A stretch of 64,000 bases of DNA from a virus (IMGVR_UViG_3300045125_000071:124001-188000), one strand, 5' to 3'; counted from the stretch's first letter, positions 21,388 through 30,123 are shown. Notes: generated from the sequence alone by a model not told the origin. Numbers and translations are program-made.

Positions 21388-22575
21388 ATGAGTAAGACTC
21401 TTTTTATATTAAAAGAAAACCAAATAAAAAAACTTATTGGTAATATATTATTGGAACAACAAACTATTACTAATAACTCCACAACAGTTAATATATTTCC
21501 AAAAACACCTTTAGGTAATTTATTTAGCTATGGTGAATTTCAATCTGAAAAGGTCAAAGATTATATTTTAACGAATTTGAAACCAAGAATAGAGGATTTT
21601 ATAGCAAAAAGTGATTCGGCTCAATTTACCATCAAAATATCTGCTGGGGAATCTCTTGTCACAAATCCAAAAGGTTTCGAGACAAGAGGAAGTTTAGCAC
21701 TAGCCAGAGCTAATTCAGTAAATCAATATTTTCAAGAAGCGTTTGGTGATTTAATAAAAAATGGTGTTATAAAAATAGAATCACCAAATAATGTAAGTAA
21801 AGTTCAAATCGGTACAACACCTTATGAAAAAGGTGACCAAAACAACCCAAATTTAGTGGCTAAATATAAAGCCGAGCAGTTTGTAAATTTTGAAATTGTC
21901 GGTTCAGGAACAAAAACTGAAGTTAAAACAACAACATTATGTGAAACAGAACCATTACGGAGTAGCGGTGGTTATATTATGGCAGATAATGATTATACTA
22001 ATATAACAAATTGGAATTTAGGTAAAGGTAGTGGGGATGTATATATTATGTACGATGTTTACCAACAATTAGATATTTTATATTTTGAATATAATGGTCA
22101 AATATATGGGGACACATTATTTCATGGAAGTACTGGGGATACACAAAGAATATTTTTAGGCACAAGTTTAAGAGCGAAATACGGTAACGGTACTCTACCT
22201 AATCAAATGGCGAACAACACATTTATACCATTAAATCAAAGTGATAGTAGAATATTTAAAAGTTTAGATGATATGGGTGAATGGGGTTTGGTTAAAAGTT
22301 TTCAAAACACATTTGGTCCAAATTCTTCATTACATAACCCACAATACATGGCAGCATTCCAGGAATTTGATGAGACTAAAAACAAGAGTAGGTTAATTAA
22401 AAATTTAGGCGTTGATTTCCCTTGGGGTTATTTGGATAGTAAAATAGGTAAAAAAGAAGTAACCATTGGTCCGTTTAAAAAAGTTGATGGGATTGACACT
22501 ATTAAGGTTATTAATGTTGCCCCAGTCGGAACTACTGGGTGGGTAATATCGTTGGTCTGTACAAATAATCCTTAA
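21388..22575 (+). CDS. OmpA-like protein with N-terminal targeting-like module
   Basis: 395 residues. Residues 1-26 (FILKENQIKKLIGNILLEQQ) carry the shared N-terminal module. Residues 85-170 resemble an OmpA-like peptidoglycan-binding domain (FTIKISAGESLVTNPKGFET, RGSLALARANSVNQYF). The C-terminal half is unknown and ends with a Gly/Trp-rich stretch. A TATTTATA motif lies 20 bases before the ATG. It could be a virion protein that meets the host wall. Confidence 0.7.
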   Translation: MSKTLFILKENQIKKLIGNILLEQQTITNNSTTVNIFPKTPLGNLFSYGEFQSEKVKDYILTNLKPRIEDFIAKSDSAQFTIKISAGESLVTNPKGFETRGSLALARANSVNQYFQEAFGDLIKNGVIKIESPNNVSKVQIGTTPYEKGDQNNPNLVAKYKAEQFVNFEIVGSGTKTEVKTTTLCETEPLRSSGGYIMADNDYTNITNWNLGKGSGDVYIMYDVYQQLDILYFEYNGQIYGDTLFHGSTGDTQRIFLGTSLRAKYGNGTLPNQMANNTFIPLNQSDSRIFKSLDDMGEWGLVKSFQNTFGPNSSLHNPQYMAAFQEFDETKNKSRLIKNLGVDFPWGYLDSKIGKKEVTIGPFKKVDGIDTIKVINVAPVGTTGWVISLVCTNNP

Positions 22576-22860
22576 TATATTTGGGTATTTGATTTTTATA
22601 TCATTTTCATCCAATTTGATATACGTTTTTGTTTTGAAATCATACAAAGATAATTGTCTAACAAAGACAGTGTCTTTTATATTACTCCAACTGATAAATG
22701 CTATATGTTTGTTTGTCAATTTTTCTACATGCGAAATAATAAAACTATTTAACTTTTTATCAATCTTCATTGTTTGCCACAAACTATCGGAATTTATACC
22801 ATTTTGGGCATAAGATGATACCGAATAAAGACAAAATACAAGAATTGTTAGGTATCTCAT
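22405..22860 (-). CDS. Small secreted protein, signal peptide
   Basis: Start MRYLTILVFCLYSVSSYAQN gives a clear signal peptide with an SYA-Q cleavage site; the mature part begins NGINSDSLWQTMKIDKKLN. After about residue 100 the frame runs antisense into the neighbouring gene. A one-base shift near 22580 would stop it at about 22572, which I think is the real end. Function unknown; exported to the periplasm. Confidence 0.55.
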   Translation of the reverse strand: MRYLTILVFCLYSVSSYAQNGINSDSLWQTMKIDKKLNSFIISHVEKLTNKHIAFISWSNIKDTVFVRQLSLYDFKTKTYIKLDENDIKIKYPNILRIICTDQRYYPPSSSDWGNINNLNSVNPINFFKRTNGYFFFTYFTIQITPREINA

Positions 22861-23032
22861 AAAATTTGTTTTAACAAACGTATAACAATTATACACATTT
22901 TCCAAATTTTTTTTATATTGTATTTATAAATGACCTTGTGCTTGATTTTCAAGTGTTTATATATAACATTTGAGTTGGATTTAACACCCAACAAATTGAA
23001 AATCAAATAATTAGAGAATAAAAAATAAGGAA

Positions 23033-24028
23033 ATGAAAAAAAAAGTATCAATTAACAGTGGCGTTGCTGTGCCACAATCCTTCATTACAAAGAACAAACA
23101 GAGGGTAAAACAGTATGCAGACACCGTTTATCTTGAAAACGGGGACGAGTTCGAATTAGAACTCTTTAATCCAACACAAAATAAGGTTTTGGCTAAAATT
23201 GAACTGAACGGAACAAGTATCGGTAGTGGTGTTGTTCTCCGACCAGGGGAAAGGGTATTCTTGGAAAGGTATCTGAATGAACCTAAAAAATTCAAATACG
23301 ATACCTATTTTGTGGATGATAATAATCCAAGCGTTGATGCTGCAATCAAACAAAATGGGGATGTTATGGTATCGTTCTATGATGAAGAGAAACCTGACTA
23401 TTTGTATAATGGTACTTGTTGATATCAGGTAATTATTTGTCATCAGGCACAACATACCACAAATTACCCAACATTTACAACTTTTAATGATAACTTCACA
23501 TACACAACAAATGGGTTGAATATGTATAGAGATACATTATCATTCAGTTCTTCAGAGGTAAAAAGCGCATCAATAAGTTCACGAAGTTTTGCCAAGACAA
23601 AAGAAACTGGCAGAATTGAGAAGGGTGGTGACTCATCACAAAAATTAACATATGATTCAACAAGATTTAAAACCACAAAAATCGCAACAAACTGGTGGAA
23701 AATTTTGCCAATGTCAGAAAAGGTAAAAACGATTGATGAGGTTCAGACATTCTATTGTTCAAGTTGTGGAACAAAAAGAAAAAAGGATAATTATAAATTT
23801 TGTCCAAACTGCGGAACAAAATTTGTTGAAGAAAAAGAACCTAAAATCATATTCACCGAAGATGTTAGATATATTCATTATATTAATGGTGAATTTAGAA
23901 CTTTAATGATGTCATCGTATAATGATACCTTAGATAAATTTTTGGAAAGACATAAACACAAATCCAAAATTATCATAAAAAGAGATAGTCTGACAGAAAA
24001 TAGTTTGAGGGCGATTTTAATAGATTAA
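23033..24028 (+). CDS. Probable virion structural protein with zinc ribbon (interrupted)
   Basis: MKKKVSINSGVAVPQSFITK is followed by LFNPTQNKVLAKIELNGTSI and LRPGERVFLERYLNEPKKF, a domain I have seen in structural-type proteins of large phages. The same frame continues after a TGA at 23420 and ends with a zinc ribbon (FYCSSCGTKRKKDNYKFCPN then CGTKF). Two compensating indels are more likely than a real stop, since a neighbouring frame is open across the gap. An AAGGA ribosome-binding site precedes the ATG. Confidence 0.6.
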
Positions 24029-24373
24029 AATAAAATAACACAAGGTCACAAAAAAGGGGGGTTTAAACCCCTTTTTTATTTCATGTATTTCTTTTTCTTT
24101 TGATATCATTTTATCGACCGCATTTGTAAATTTAAAACATTTGTCTGTAATGTCATTTGCTTCGTGGTCGAACATTGTTAATTTTACACTATTATGTTTA
24201 ACTAACATATCTGGATGATGGTTTTGTTTTTTTGCAATATTGGCAACTTTGTTTACAAAATCGATAACATCGTCATATGATTCAAATTTATATGTTTTAA
24301 CCAATTTTCCACCAGTTTCTTTCCAATCAGATTTTATTTTATCAAGTTGTTTTTCGGTTATAATAATTTTCAT
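24017..24373 (-). CDS. Pterin-4a-carbinolamine dehydratase-like protein
   Basis: MKIIITEKQLDKIKSDWKET starts with the first half of the shared N-terminal module. The rest matches the DCoH/PCD fold: KLVKTYKFESYDDVIDFVNK, then VANIAKKQNHHPDML, with the family's active-site HHPD, and a second strand VKLTMFDHEANDITDKC. PCD enzymes dehydrate pterin carbinolamine. The role in a phage is unclear. The final 14 residues run through the terminator and are probably not real. Confidence 0.75.
   Translation of the reverse strand: MKIIITEKQLDKIKSDWKETGGKLVKTYKFESYDDVIDFVNKVANIAKKQNHHPDMLVKHNSVKLTMFDHEANDITDKCFKFTNAVDKMISKEKEIHEIKKGFKPPFFVTLCYFILIY
24051..24078. terminator. Bidirectional hairpin terminator
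   Basis: AAAAAGGGG, a GTTTAAAC loop region and CCCTTTTTT. It lies between convergent genes and cuts the listed tail of the pterin-dehydratase-like gene, whose real stop is probably just before it. Confidence 0.75.
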
Positions 24374-24376
24374 ATA

Positions 24377-24986
24377 TTATGATTTATATAATAATCTCAA
24401 TAATTTTTTAGTTAAATCTGGATTGTTTCTATTTGCGTGAATATATTTGTATAACGGTATTCTGAATGATTCGATATTTTTACCAGGGAAATTACTTTTA
24501 AAATTTTCTTTATCTGCCAATAAATCTGGCGATTCAATATTCGGTGTTTTTTTTACTTCTTCCTTTTTTTGTTGTGGTGGTGCTGGGTATGTTTTATTTA
24601 TTTGTTGCATTGTTTTGCTTGGTTCATTTGGTGCGTTTGCGCTGGTTGTTCATTTAATTGTGGTCTATCAACATTCAACATTTCAGCATCATAATCCCTT
24701 CTTTTCAAACCACCAGCCTCAACTTCATCAACTAACATATTTGTAATCGCATCCAGAAAAGCATACATTTTTTCTCTATCTTCATAATATGCTGGATGTA
24801 ATTTAATATTGTTTATAACAATTTTAGCCATTTTATATGGTGATGGTTCCATAGATTGCCCAGGCATAAGTTTACCACCTTCATAAGAATAATCTTCTTT
24901 ACCAAGCTCATCCATTTGCGCATATTCTTCTTGCAATCTTTTTTGTAATTTCTTTAATTGCAATTCCGTCAACTTAATTTTTTCAT
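24377..24986 (-). CDS. Hypothetical protein with N-terminal targeting-like module (frameshifted)
   Basis: With one A restored in the run at about 24980 the start reads MKK-IKLTELQLKKLQKRLQ-EE, matching the shared module. The body (MDELGKEDYSYEGGKLMPGQ, then KMAKIVINNIKLHPAYYEDR) continues through a second shift near 24605 into a Pro/Lys-rich linker (TYPAPPQQKKEEVKKTPNIE) and a short helical end. Function unknown. Confidence 0.55.
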
Positions 24987-24987
24987 A

Positions 24988-25101
24988 TTATTTGATGTTA
25001 ATATTTTTTAAAACAGAGATATTATCGTTGATTCTTTTTGTTGTTTTTTTACCTGACTTGATACTTTTTGTTGGTCTATGTTTTTTTTGTTTTTTTGCCA
25101 T
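24988..25101 (-). CDS. Small very basic protein, 37 aa
   Basis: MAKKQKKHRPTKSIKSGKKT and a short tail: more than a third Lys/Arg. It ends two bases before the next start. It could bind nucleic acid or be packaged with DNA; this is inference only. TATTTATA lies on its strand 41 bases upstream. Confidence 0.55.
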   Translation of the reverse strand: MAKKQKKHRPTKSIKSGKKTTKRINDNISVLKNINIK

Positions 25102-25155
25102 TTTAGTATTATTGTTTCAAACGATATCTCTTTATTTTATATATAAATATCAATT

Positions 25156-25355
25156 TTAATTTTTATCCATATCTTTATTATCATCTGATTTTCCAGAGAA
25201 TGTCTTATATTGTCTTAATCTCTTAGCTTTAAAAGCGGGAGAATCACTGCTCTCATAATCTGCTAATGCTTTTTTCGCTGCGCGTTTTTAAGTTCTGGAG
25301 ATAATTCAACGATTAGATTTTTTAATTGTGTTTCTGTTAAAATAATTTTTCTCAT
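25156..25355 (-). CDS. Small basic protein with N-terminal targeting-like module (frameshifted)
   Basis: MRKIILTETQLKNLIVELSP is a close match to the shared module. After one missing A in the run near 25287 the frame continues KKRAAKKALADYESSDSPAF and ends KDMDKN at 25156. About 66 residues, basic. With the module removed only about 45 residues remain. Confidence 0.6.
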
Positions 25356-25387
25356 ATATCAATAAATATGTTCAATAATATCTATTA

Positions 25388-26279
25388 TTAACTAAAAAAT
25401 AAATCAAGTTCTTCCATTCTTCTTTTTGTAAACCCCGCATGAATTTACCGTTATCATAAACATATTGCAACCAGTATGTTTTGATTGCTTTTGGGTCTTC
25501 ACTATTAATTGCGTTTTTCAATCCATCGCCAAGACTCCCAACATTGTATAGAAAAATTGCTAAAGCATCGAACTCATTTTGACTAAGAGGAACTGAAATA
25601 TCTTTTTTAATTTCTGGCAAAACTTTTTCATTCATATGGCTCATTAGATATTTTGCAGCCATTGCTTTAGATATGTGGAATTTGGTTCCTTTTTGATATT
25701 TCTTTAATTCTGGATGGTTTTTAACCAATGTACCATAGCCAATGGTCAATGCTCCGCCACACGGTTTTGATGTTGGTGCGTCAGGACAATGGTCATCATA
25801 AACCTGGCTTCTGAAATCTTCCGTTTTTTGTGATTGCAATATTTGAATCGCAAGTCTTGAATATGTTTTAGCTGCTGGTTTACCAACAGGTAACGCATAT
25901 ACATGAAATATTCTGTTTTTTCCAAACTTGCCAATTTTTATCAATTTTGCTTTCGGATTCTTTGTTTTTACCATATCACAAGAAGGACATTTTCCATTAT
26001 CAATCTCTTCAGAAAAAGGAATCAACAAAATGACAGGCTTTTCATTTTCAGCCGTCTCAAATTTCAAAATAGATTTTCCCATATCTGATAATGTTATTTG
26101 GATGGATTTTAAAACAATTTTTTTCCTTTTGTAAGTGTTTTCACTTTTTTATAAAAATTATTTAATGTCACATCCTGTATGGTATAATTTTGTGGTTTTA
26201 TAGATAATTCGTTTTCATTTATTAATGTTTTTATAACAATCGATAATTGAGATTCTGTCAGTTTAATAAAATTTGGCAT
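25388..26279 (-). CDS. GH24 (T4-type) lysozyme with N-terminal targeting-like module (frameshifted)
   Basis: Begins MPNFIKLTESQLSIVIKTLI-NE, the shared module. A shift in an A run near 26120 joins it to the long frame. A middle domain with GKCPSCDMVK is followed by the lysozyme domain: KTEDFRSQVYDDHCPDAP, GALTIGYGTLV, then VPLSQNEFDALAIFLYNVGS. This Glu...Asp...TIGYG layout is that of T4 lysozyme and gp5. The true end is probably RRMEELDLFFS at 25388. A lysozyme with the module could be packed in the virion to breach the wall at entry. Confidence 0.75.
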
Positions 26280-26326
26280 TATGTAACTATTTTCTGATAG
26301 ATAAATATTTATATAATAAAATAATC

Positions 26327-27076
26327 ATGAAGAATAACATTATATTAACGGAATCACAATTGAAAAGAATAATTGAGAAAGTAATTGCTGAGCAAGATAA
26401 ATCATACACTGTTGGCGATTTAAAAAATATGGGCTTGCTTGGTGGTAAACCACCAACACAACAATGGACACCGCCAGCACGTGGTGAAAAATATGGTGAA
26501 AGTAGAGGTCCTGGTAGAATTGCAAAAGAAGGAAATATAAGACCTTCCATAACATTGCCGAGTGGTTTATTCAAAAATGGAATTGATAGAATTGATACAA
26601 GTTCTGTTGAATTTAAAAATGGTATAAACGCAATTGCTGATGCGGTCAAAAAAAGGGACAAAATATAACGGTATTCGTTGAGGGTGGAGCATCGGCTGTC
26701 GGTCAAGTAGAAGGATATGATAATAATGCATTAGCAAGTAGAAGAGCGCGCAATTTTATTGCACAAGCACAAAAAATGTTCCCATCTATAAATTTCAAAA
26801 CATCAACAAAAGTGGGTGTATCGACACGAAAAAATTCACCAGAAGCGGAAAGTGAGCAATATGTTAAATTGATGTTTCCTGGCGAAATGTCACCAGAAAA
26901 AAATATCAAGCGGTTGATAATACACAACTGGTAATGAATTATCGTAAACCAAAGAAACCAGTAGAAACCAAAAAATAGATTATAAAACATATTATAAGGT
27001 ATGTTATTGGATACCAGAAGAGTATTATAGCCAAGTAATGTCTTTAATTCAAAAAGTTGGGGGTCTAGAAGTATAA
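26327..27076 (+). CDS. OmpA-like protein with N-terminal targeting-like module (frameshifted)
   Basis: MKNNIILTESQLKRIIEKVI-AEQ is the best example of the shared module. A Pro/Gly-rich linker follows. After a shift near 26650 the chain reads NITVFVEGGASAVGQVEGYD and NNALASRRARNFIAQA, an OmpA-like domain with the usual LSxxRA-type helix. Further shifts near 26910 and 26975 give an end at about 27076. A TATTTATA motif is 14 bases before the ATG. Confidence 0.65.
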
Positions 27077-27086
27077 TAAAATAATC

Positions 27087-27161
27087 ATGAAGAATTACAT
27101 TATATTGACAGAATCTCAATTAATACAAGTTATAAAGACTATTATAGCTGAAGGCAAATAA
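27087..27161 (+). CDS. Stand-alone copy of the N-terminal module, 24 aa
   Basis: MKNYIILTESQLIQVIKTII-AEGK then stop. The first 12 residues and about 20 bases of upstream sequence nearly repeat those of the OmpA-like gene at 26327. The frame ends just after the putative I-A-E cleavage point. It is either a micro-gene made only of the module or the head of a gene lost by recombination. Confidence 0.55.
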   Translation: MKNYIILTESQLIQVIKTIIAEGK

Positions 27162-27193
27162 TTATTTCCATTCTCTTTTAATTAAATGGATAT

Positions 27194-27631
27194 ATGAGAA
27201 TAAAGAAGGGAAAACACGGGAACATTCATTTACCAAGAATCGTATCACCAAAGAAGGAATTGAAACGTCAAGCAACGTTCACCGATTCATGCAGATATGA
27301 TATTGGTGATGACCAAAGCGATATCAATAAGTTATATGGAATCGGGTTTTTACCATGGCACAGAAAGAATTCAATAAGATTTGGTTGGAGATATGTGAAG
27401 GAAACCGATAAGATTGAAATCCTGGCGTATTGGTATATAAACAGCACCAGATACAATGAAAGCATATGTTTTGTGGATATCAATCAGAAATGTGCATACA
27501 GCATCAAATGGATTGGCAATGGTTATGAATTGAAGGTGGATGACATATCAAAGACAATCAATATGGGTAGCCATAATTTTGGTTTATATGTTATATCCAT
27601 ACTTCGGCGGGAATATGAAAGCCCCACATGA
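27194..27631 (+). CDS. Conserved hypothetical protein (Bacteroidota/phage type)
   Basis: 145 residues, intact. CRYDIGDDQSDINKLYGIGF followed by HRKNSIRFGWRYVKETDKIE and ILAYWYINSTR is a conserved pattern I have seen in unnamed proteins of Bacteroidota and their phages. Beta-rich. Function unknown. Confidence 0.7.
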   Translation: MRIKKGKHGNIHLPRIVSPKKELKRQATFTDSCRYDIGDDQSDINKLYGIGFLPWHRKNSIRFGWRYVKETDKIEILAYWYINSTRYNESICFVDINQKCAYSIKWIGNGYELKVDDISKTINMGSHNFGLYVISILRREYESPT

Positions 27632-27853
27632 TATTGTTATTGAAATTTCATCCCACTAATCCTTAAGTTTTATATTAGTTATGAATATTAAATAAAATAC
27701 CCCAAAAATTTTTTTCACTTTGGGCATTATTTTCTAAGTTTTCAGTTTTTTACCAAAAATTTTTTCACATTTACCAATAAAATCCAATTTCCCAGAAAAA
27801 ATTTGGAATATATAGTATATTTGTGTAAATTTCATTTATTAAAAAGTTTAAAC

Positions 27854-28406
27854 ATGGAAAAAACAAAAATCGTTAAAAATAACGAAATGACCGCAGAAAT
27901 TCTCAAGGAAATGTCAGAAGAAGGGTTTTGGATTTTATTCGAAAGACTTTCATTGAAAAACAATTATCCTGAAATATTTCAGCATATTAATTGTACAACC
28001 TGGTGAAGAATCTTTTCTTAGAGAAAGAATTGAAGATGAAATTGAATATTTACAAAATTACCTTAATGATAAAGAAAAAAATTGGAGTAAACACAAACGT
28101 ACTTACCAATTATTAGATAAAGAACATATGAGGTTTGACCAAAGTGGCTACGAGTCAGTAACGGGTGAGGTAACAATACACAATACGGGAATATTAAATA
28201 AATTCGCTGATTTGGGAATATATGATTATACAAGTTTCCTATTCTTGGATTTCTATAAAGGCAGTGGAACCATATATTTGAAATATTGGGACAATGACGA
28301 GTATCTTGAAGAAGATGATTTAGGTGGTCTTACTACATCTGAAATAATATATAGGATTTTTGAATTGACGATTTTTACAAATAAAGTAAAAGAAAGAAGA
28401 TGGTGA
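27854..28406 (+). CDS. Hypothetical protein (frameshifted)
   Basis: MEKTKIVKNNEMTAEILKEM leads, through a one-base shift near 27990, to LIVQPGEESFLRERIEDEIE and the frame ending KVKERRW. About 184 residues. A TATATTTG promoter box lies at 27816 with a short leader. Last gene before the G-rich boundary. Function unknown. Confidence 0.55.
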
Positions 28407-28698
28407 AATGACAAAAAATTTTTTTTCAATTTTACTATATTTTTCCAAAAAAAATTTTTGTTACGGGATTGACCCCTGTTTAGACCCCCTAAAAATGCCT
28501 ATATAGAGGGGGGATACCATGGGGGAGGGGGTAGGTAGGGTGCATATAGGTAGGTAGGGGGTAAACTAGACAAAATCCAGCCGCCCCCCGTACCTGCTGA
28601 ACTTCAGCATGGCTTTAACAAATGATTAACCTATTGTGTGTTCGTATATGGATATGTTTCGTATATTTGCTTATTCAATCACCTAAACCTTTTACGCC
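28407..28698. other. Non-coding boundary with G-rich tandem tract
   Basis: No gene seen. 28495-28560 has six or more G runs of three to six, with a tandem TAGGTAGGG unit (28530-28558), followed at 28563-28577 by one arm of the 16-nt inverted repeat. A promoter box TATATTTGC (28662-28670) precedes the next gene. Base composition changes here from very AT-rich to mixed. Confidence 0.7.
28563..28577. repeat. Half-copy of the conserved inverted repeat
   Basis: AAACTAGACAAAATC, the right arm only. The left arm is missing; the G-rich tract stands in its place. Confidence 0.7.
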
Positions 28699-28989
28699 AT
28701 GCAAATCAAGACTTCTTACGCGCACCCAGTGAACTTCAGTGTTGATGTGAACATCGAAGACGGTTTCATCAGTTATAATGTTAAGGTATCCGAAACCGAG
28801 TTGGAGATTACCTACTCATATGCCGATACTCGCACGGGTGTAACCAAGGCGCAGATTAATGCGGGTGCAGACTTCATCCGCGAGAGCCTCAAAAATCGCA
28901 CCCTGCACCTGCCCACCTTCATTCCCATTGCAGACATCGCAGATGTTGACCAATGGGATGGTGTTGCGGAGCAAGTGTATCCCGAATAG
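28699..28989 (+). CDS. Hypothetical protein, paralogue of 31820 gene
   Basis: 96 residues from MQIKTSYAHPVNFSVDVNIE. The end, SLKNRTLHLPTFIPIADIAD then VDQWDGV, closely matches the protein encoded at 31820 (SLVDGSLHLPSFIPLSDVED). Promoter TATATTTGC at 28662-28670 with the leader TTATTCAATCACC, also shared with the paralogue. Function unknown. Confidence 0.75.
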   Translation: MQIKTSYAHPVNFSVDVNIEDGFISYNVKVSETELEITYSYADTRTGVTKAQINAGADFIRESLKNRTLHLPTFIPIADIADVDQWDGVAEQVYPE

Positions 28990-29008
28990 GCTCACCACAC
29001 ACATTCAA

Positions 29009-29036
29009 TGCCCACCGATTGGTGGGCATTTTTTTT
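29009..29036 (+). terminator. Hairpin terminator
   Basis: TGCCCACC / GGTGGGCA stem, then T8. Confidence 0.85.
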
Positions 29037-29067
29037 GCCCCAACCCGACGGGGACTCGACCGCCGTT

Positions 29068-29114
29068 AGATTTTCTCTAGTTTCAAAGTGCTATGATAAA
29101 ACTAGAGAAAATCT
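29068..29114. repeat. Conserved inverted repeat, copy 1 (compensated variant)
   Basis: Arms AGATTTTCTCTAGTTT and AAACTAGAGAAAATCT. The usual G in the left arm is C and its partner in the right arm is G, so pairing is kept by a double change. Confidence 0.85.
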
Positions 29115-29255
29115 CGGAAGCCCCAGATTCCTCCTCGGTTGGTTTAACAATACATTAGCGATGTATTAACATGATATTAGCAAAAGGTGAGCGTATCTTT
29201 GTGGCTCACCTAAACCACCGCATGAGTCGAGCGGTTCACCAAACGACACCACACC

Positions 29256-29699
29256 ATGGCAAACCCAATGCCCGCTGCTTCTCTCCTGCACCTGATTTCC
29301 GAAGAAACCAAAGAACTGAAGGGCGCACCCTTCACCGTGCGTTCCAAGCGCACGGGCGTAGACTTCACCTACAAGGTGACCCAGTCCGTTTTCAAGGACG
29401 TGCGCTACTTTCACGTCAAGGTCGAGAAGATGCTTGATGGCATCCTCGGCTTTTACTACCTCGGCTACTTCCGTGCCGATGAGGGGAAGATTTTTGCCAA
29501 AGGTCGTGTGCCCGTGGAAACCCCTTCTGCCCTCGCCATTGGCTGGGTGCTGCGCAAGGCATTCGCAAAGGATGCTGCTGCGCTTGATGAGGGCGTGGAA
29601 GCGTTCAACCTCGGTTCGTGCTGCGTGTGTGGTAAGCGTCTGTCCGATGCTCGTAGCATCGAGTTGGGTATTGGTCCCGTCTGCCGTGGTGAGCGTTAA
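29256..29699 (+). CDS. DUF6011-like zinc protein
   Basis: 147 residues. The C-terminal CCVCGKRLSDARSIELGIGP with a final VC is the Cys-x-x-Cys ... GIGPxC signature of the DUF6011 group, a small zinc-binding end found in many phage proteins. Promoter box TATCTTTG at 29194-29201; its leader repeats before the 30124 gene. Function unknown. Confidence 0.7.
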   Translation: MANPMPAASLLHLISEETKELKGAPFTVRSKRTGVDFTYKVTQSVFKDVRYFHVKVEKMLDGILGFYYLGYFRADEGKIFAKGRVPVETPSALAIGWVLRKAFAKDAAALDEGVEAFNLGSCCVCGKRLSDARSIELGIGPVCRGER

Positions 29700-29721
29700 T
29701 CGCTTTCATCCCCGATATTGA

Positions 29722-29748
29722 AACCCCGTCCATGTGACGGGGTTTTTT
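29722..29748 (+). terminator. Hairpin terminator
   Basis: ACCCCGTC / GACGGGGT stem around CATGT, then T6. Confidence 0.85.
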
Positions 29749-29935
29749 GTTTCTATCCCTAAACGAATTTAAAGCCTTTTACGGGCGTTTCTTGTTCCAA
29801 TAGTATCCTACTATTGTTTTCTGATTATCGTCTATTGTAGGGGGTTCTAAAACGATTAAGCAAAACGGACAACCAAAACGTGGGAACAGACATTCTTGCT
29901 GTGAGGCTGAAGCGACGGGACGCTTCCCCAGTTCG

Positions 29936-29980
29936 GATTTTGTCTAGTTTTATGTTATTGTTGTGAAACTAGACAAAATC
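29936..29980. repeat. Conserved inverted repeat, copy 2
   Basis: GATTTTGTCTAGTTTT and GAAACTAGACAAAATC arms, loop about 13. Confidence 0.9.
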
Positions 29981-30123
29981 TTGCCGCCCGTACCTGCTGA
30001 GCGATGGGGTTTGTCTTTAACAATACATTAGCAATGTATTAACATTTTATTTGGAAATTGTGTGCGTATCTTTGTGGCTCACCTAAACCACCGCATGAGC
30101 CGAGCGGACAAACGGCACACACC

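Noticed and set aside
23420-23422. TGA read as an amino acid (recoded stop)
   Set aside because: TGA ends many other genes here in sensible positions, and a neighbouring frame is open across this point, so two indels are the simpler reading.
29171-29437. Plus-strand frame overlapping the DUF6011-like gene
   Set aside because: It starts before the promoter box and is Arg/His/Pro-rich, as expected of a shadow frame.
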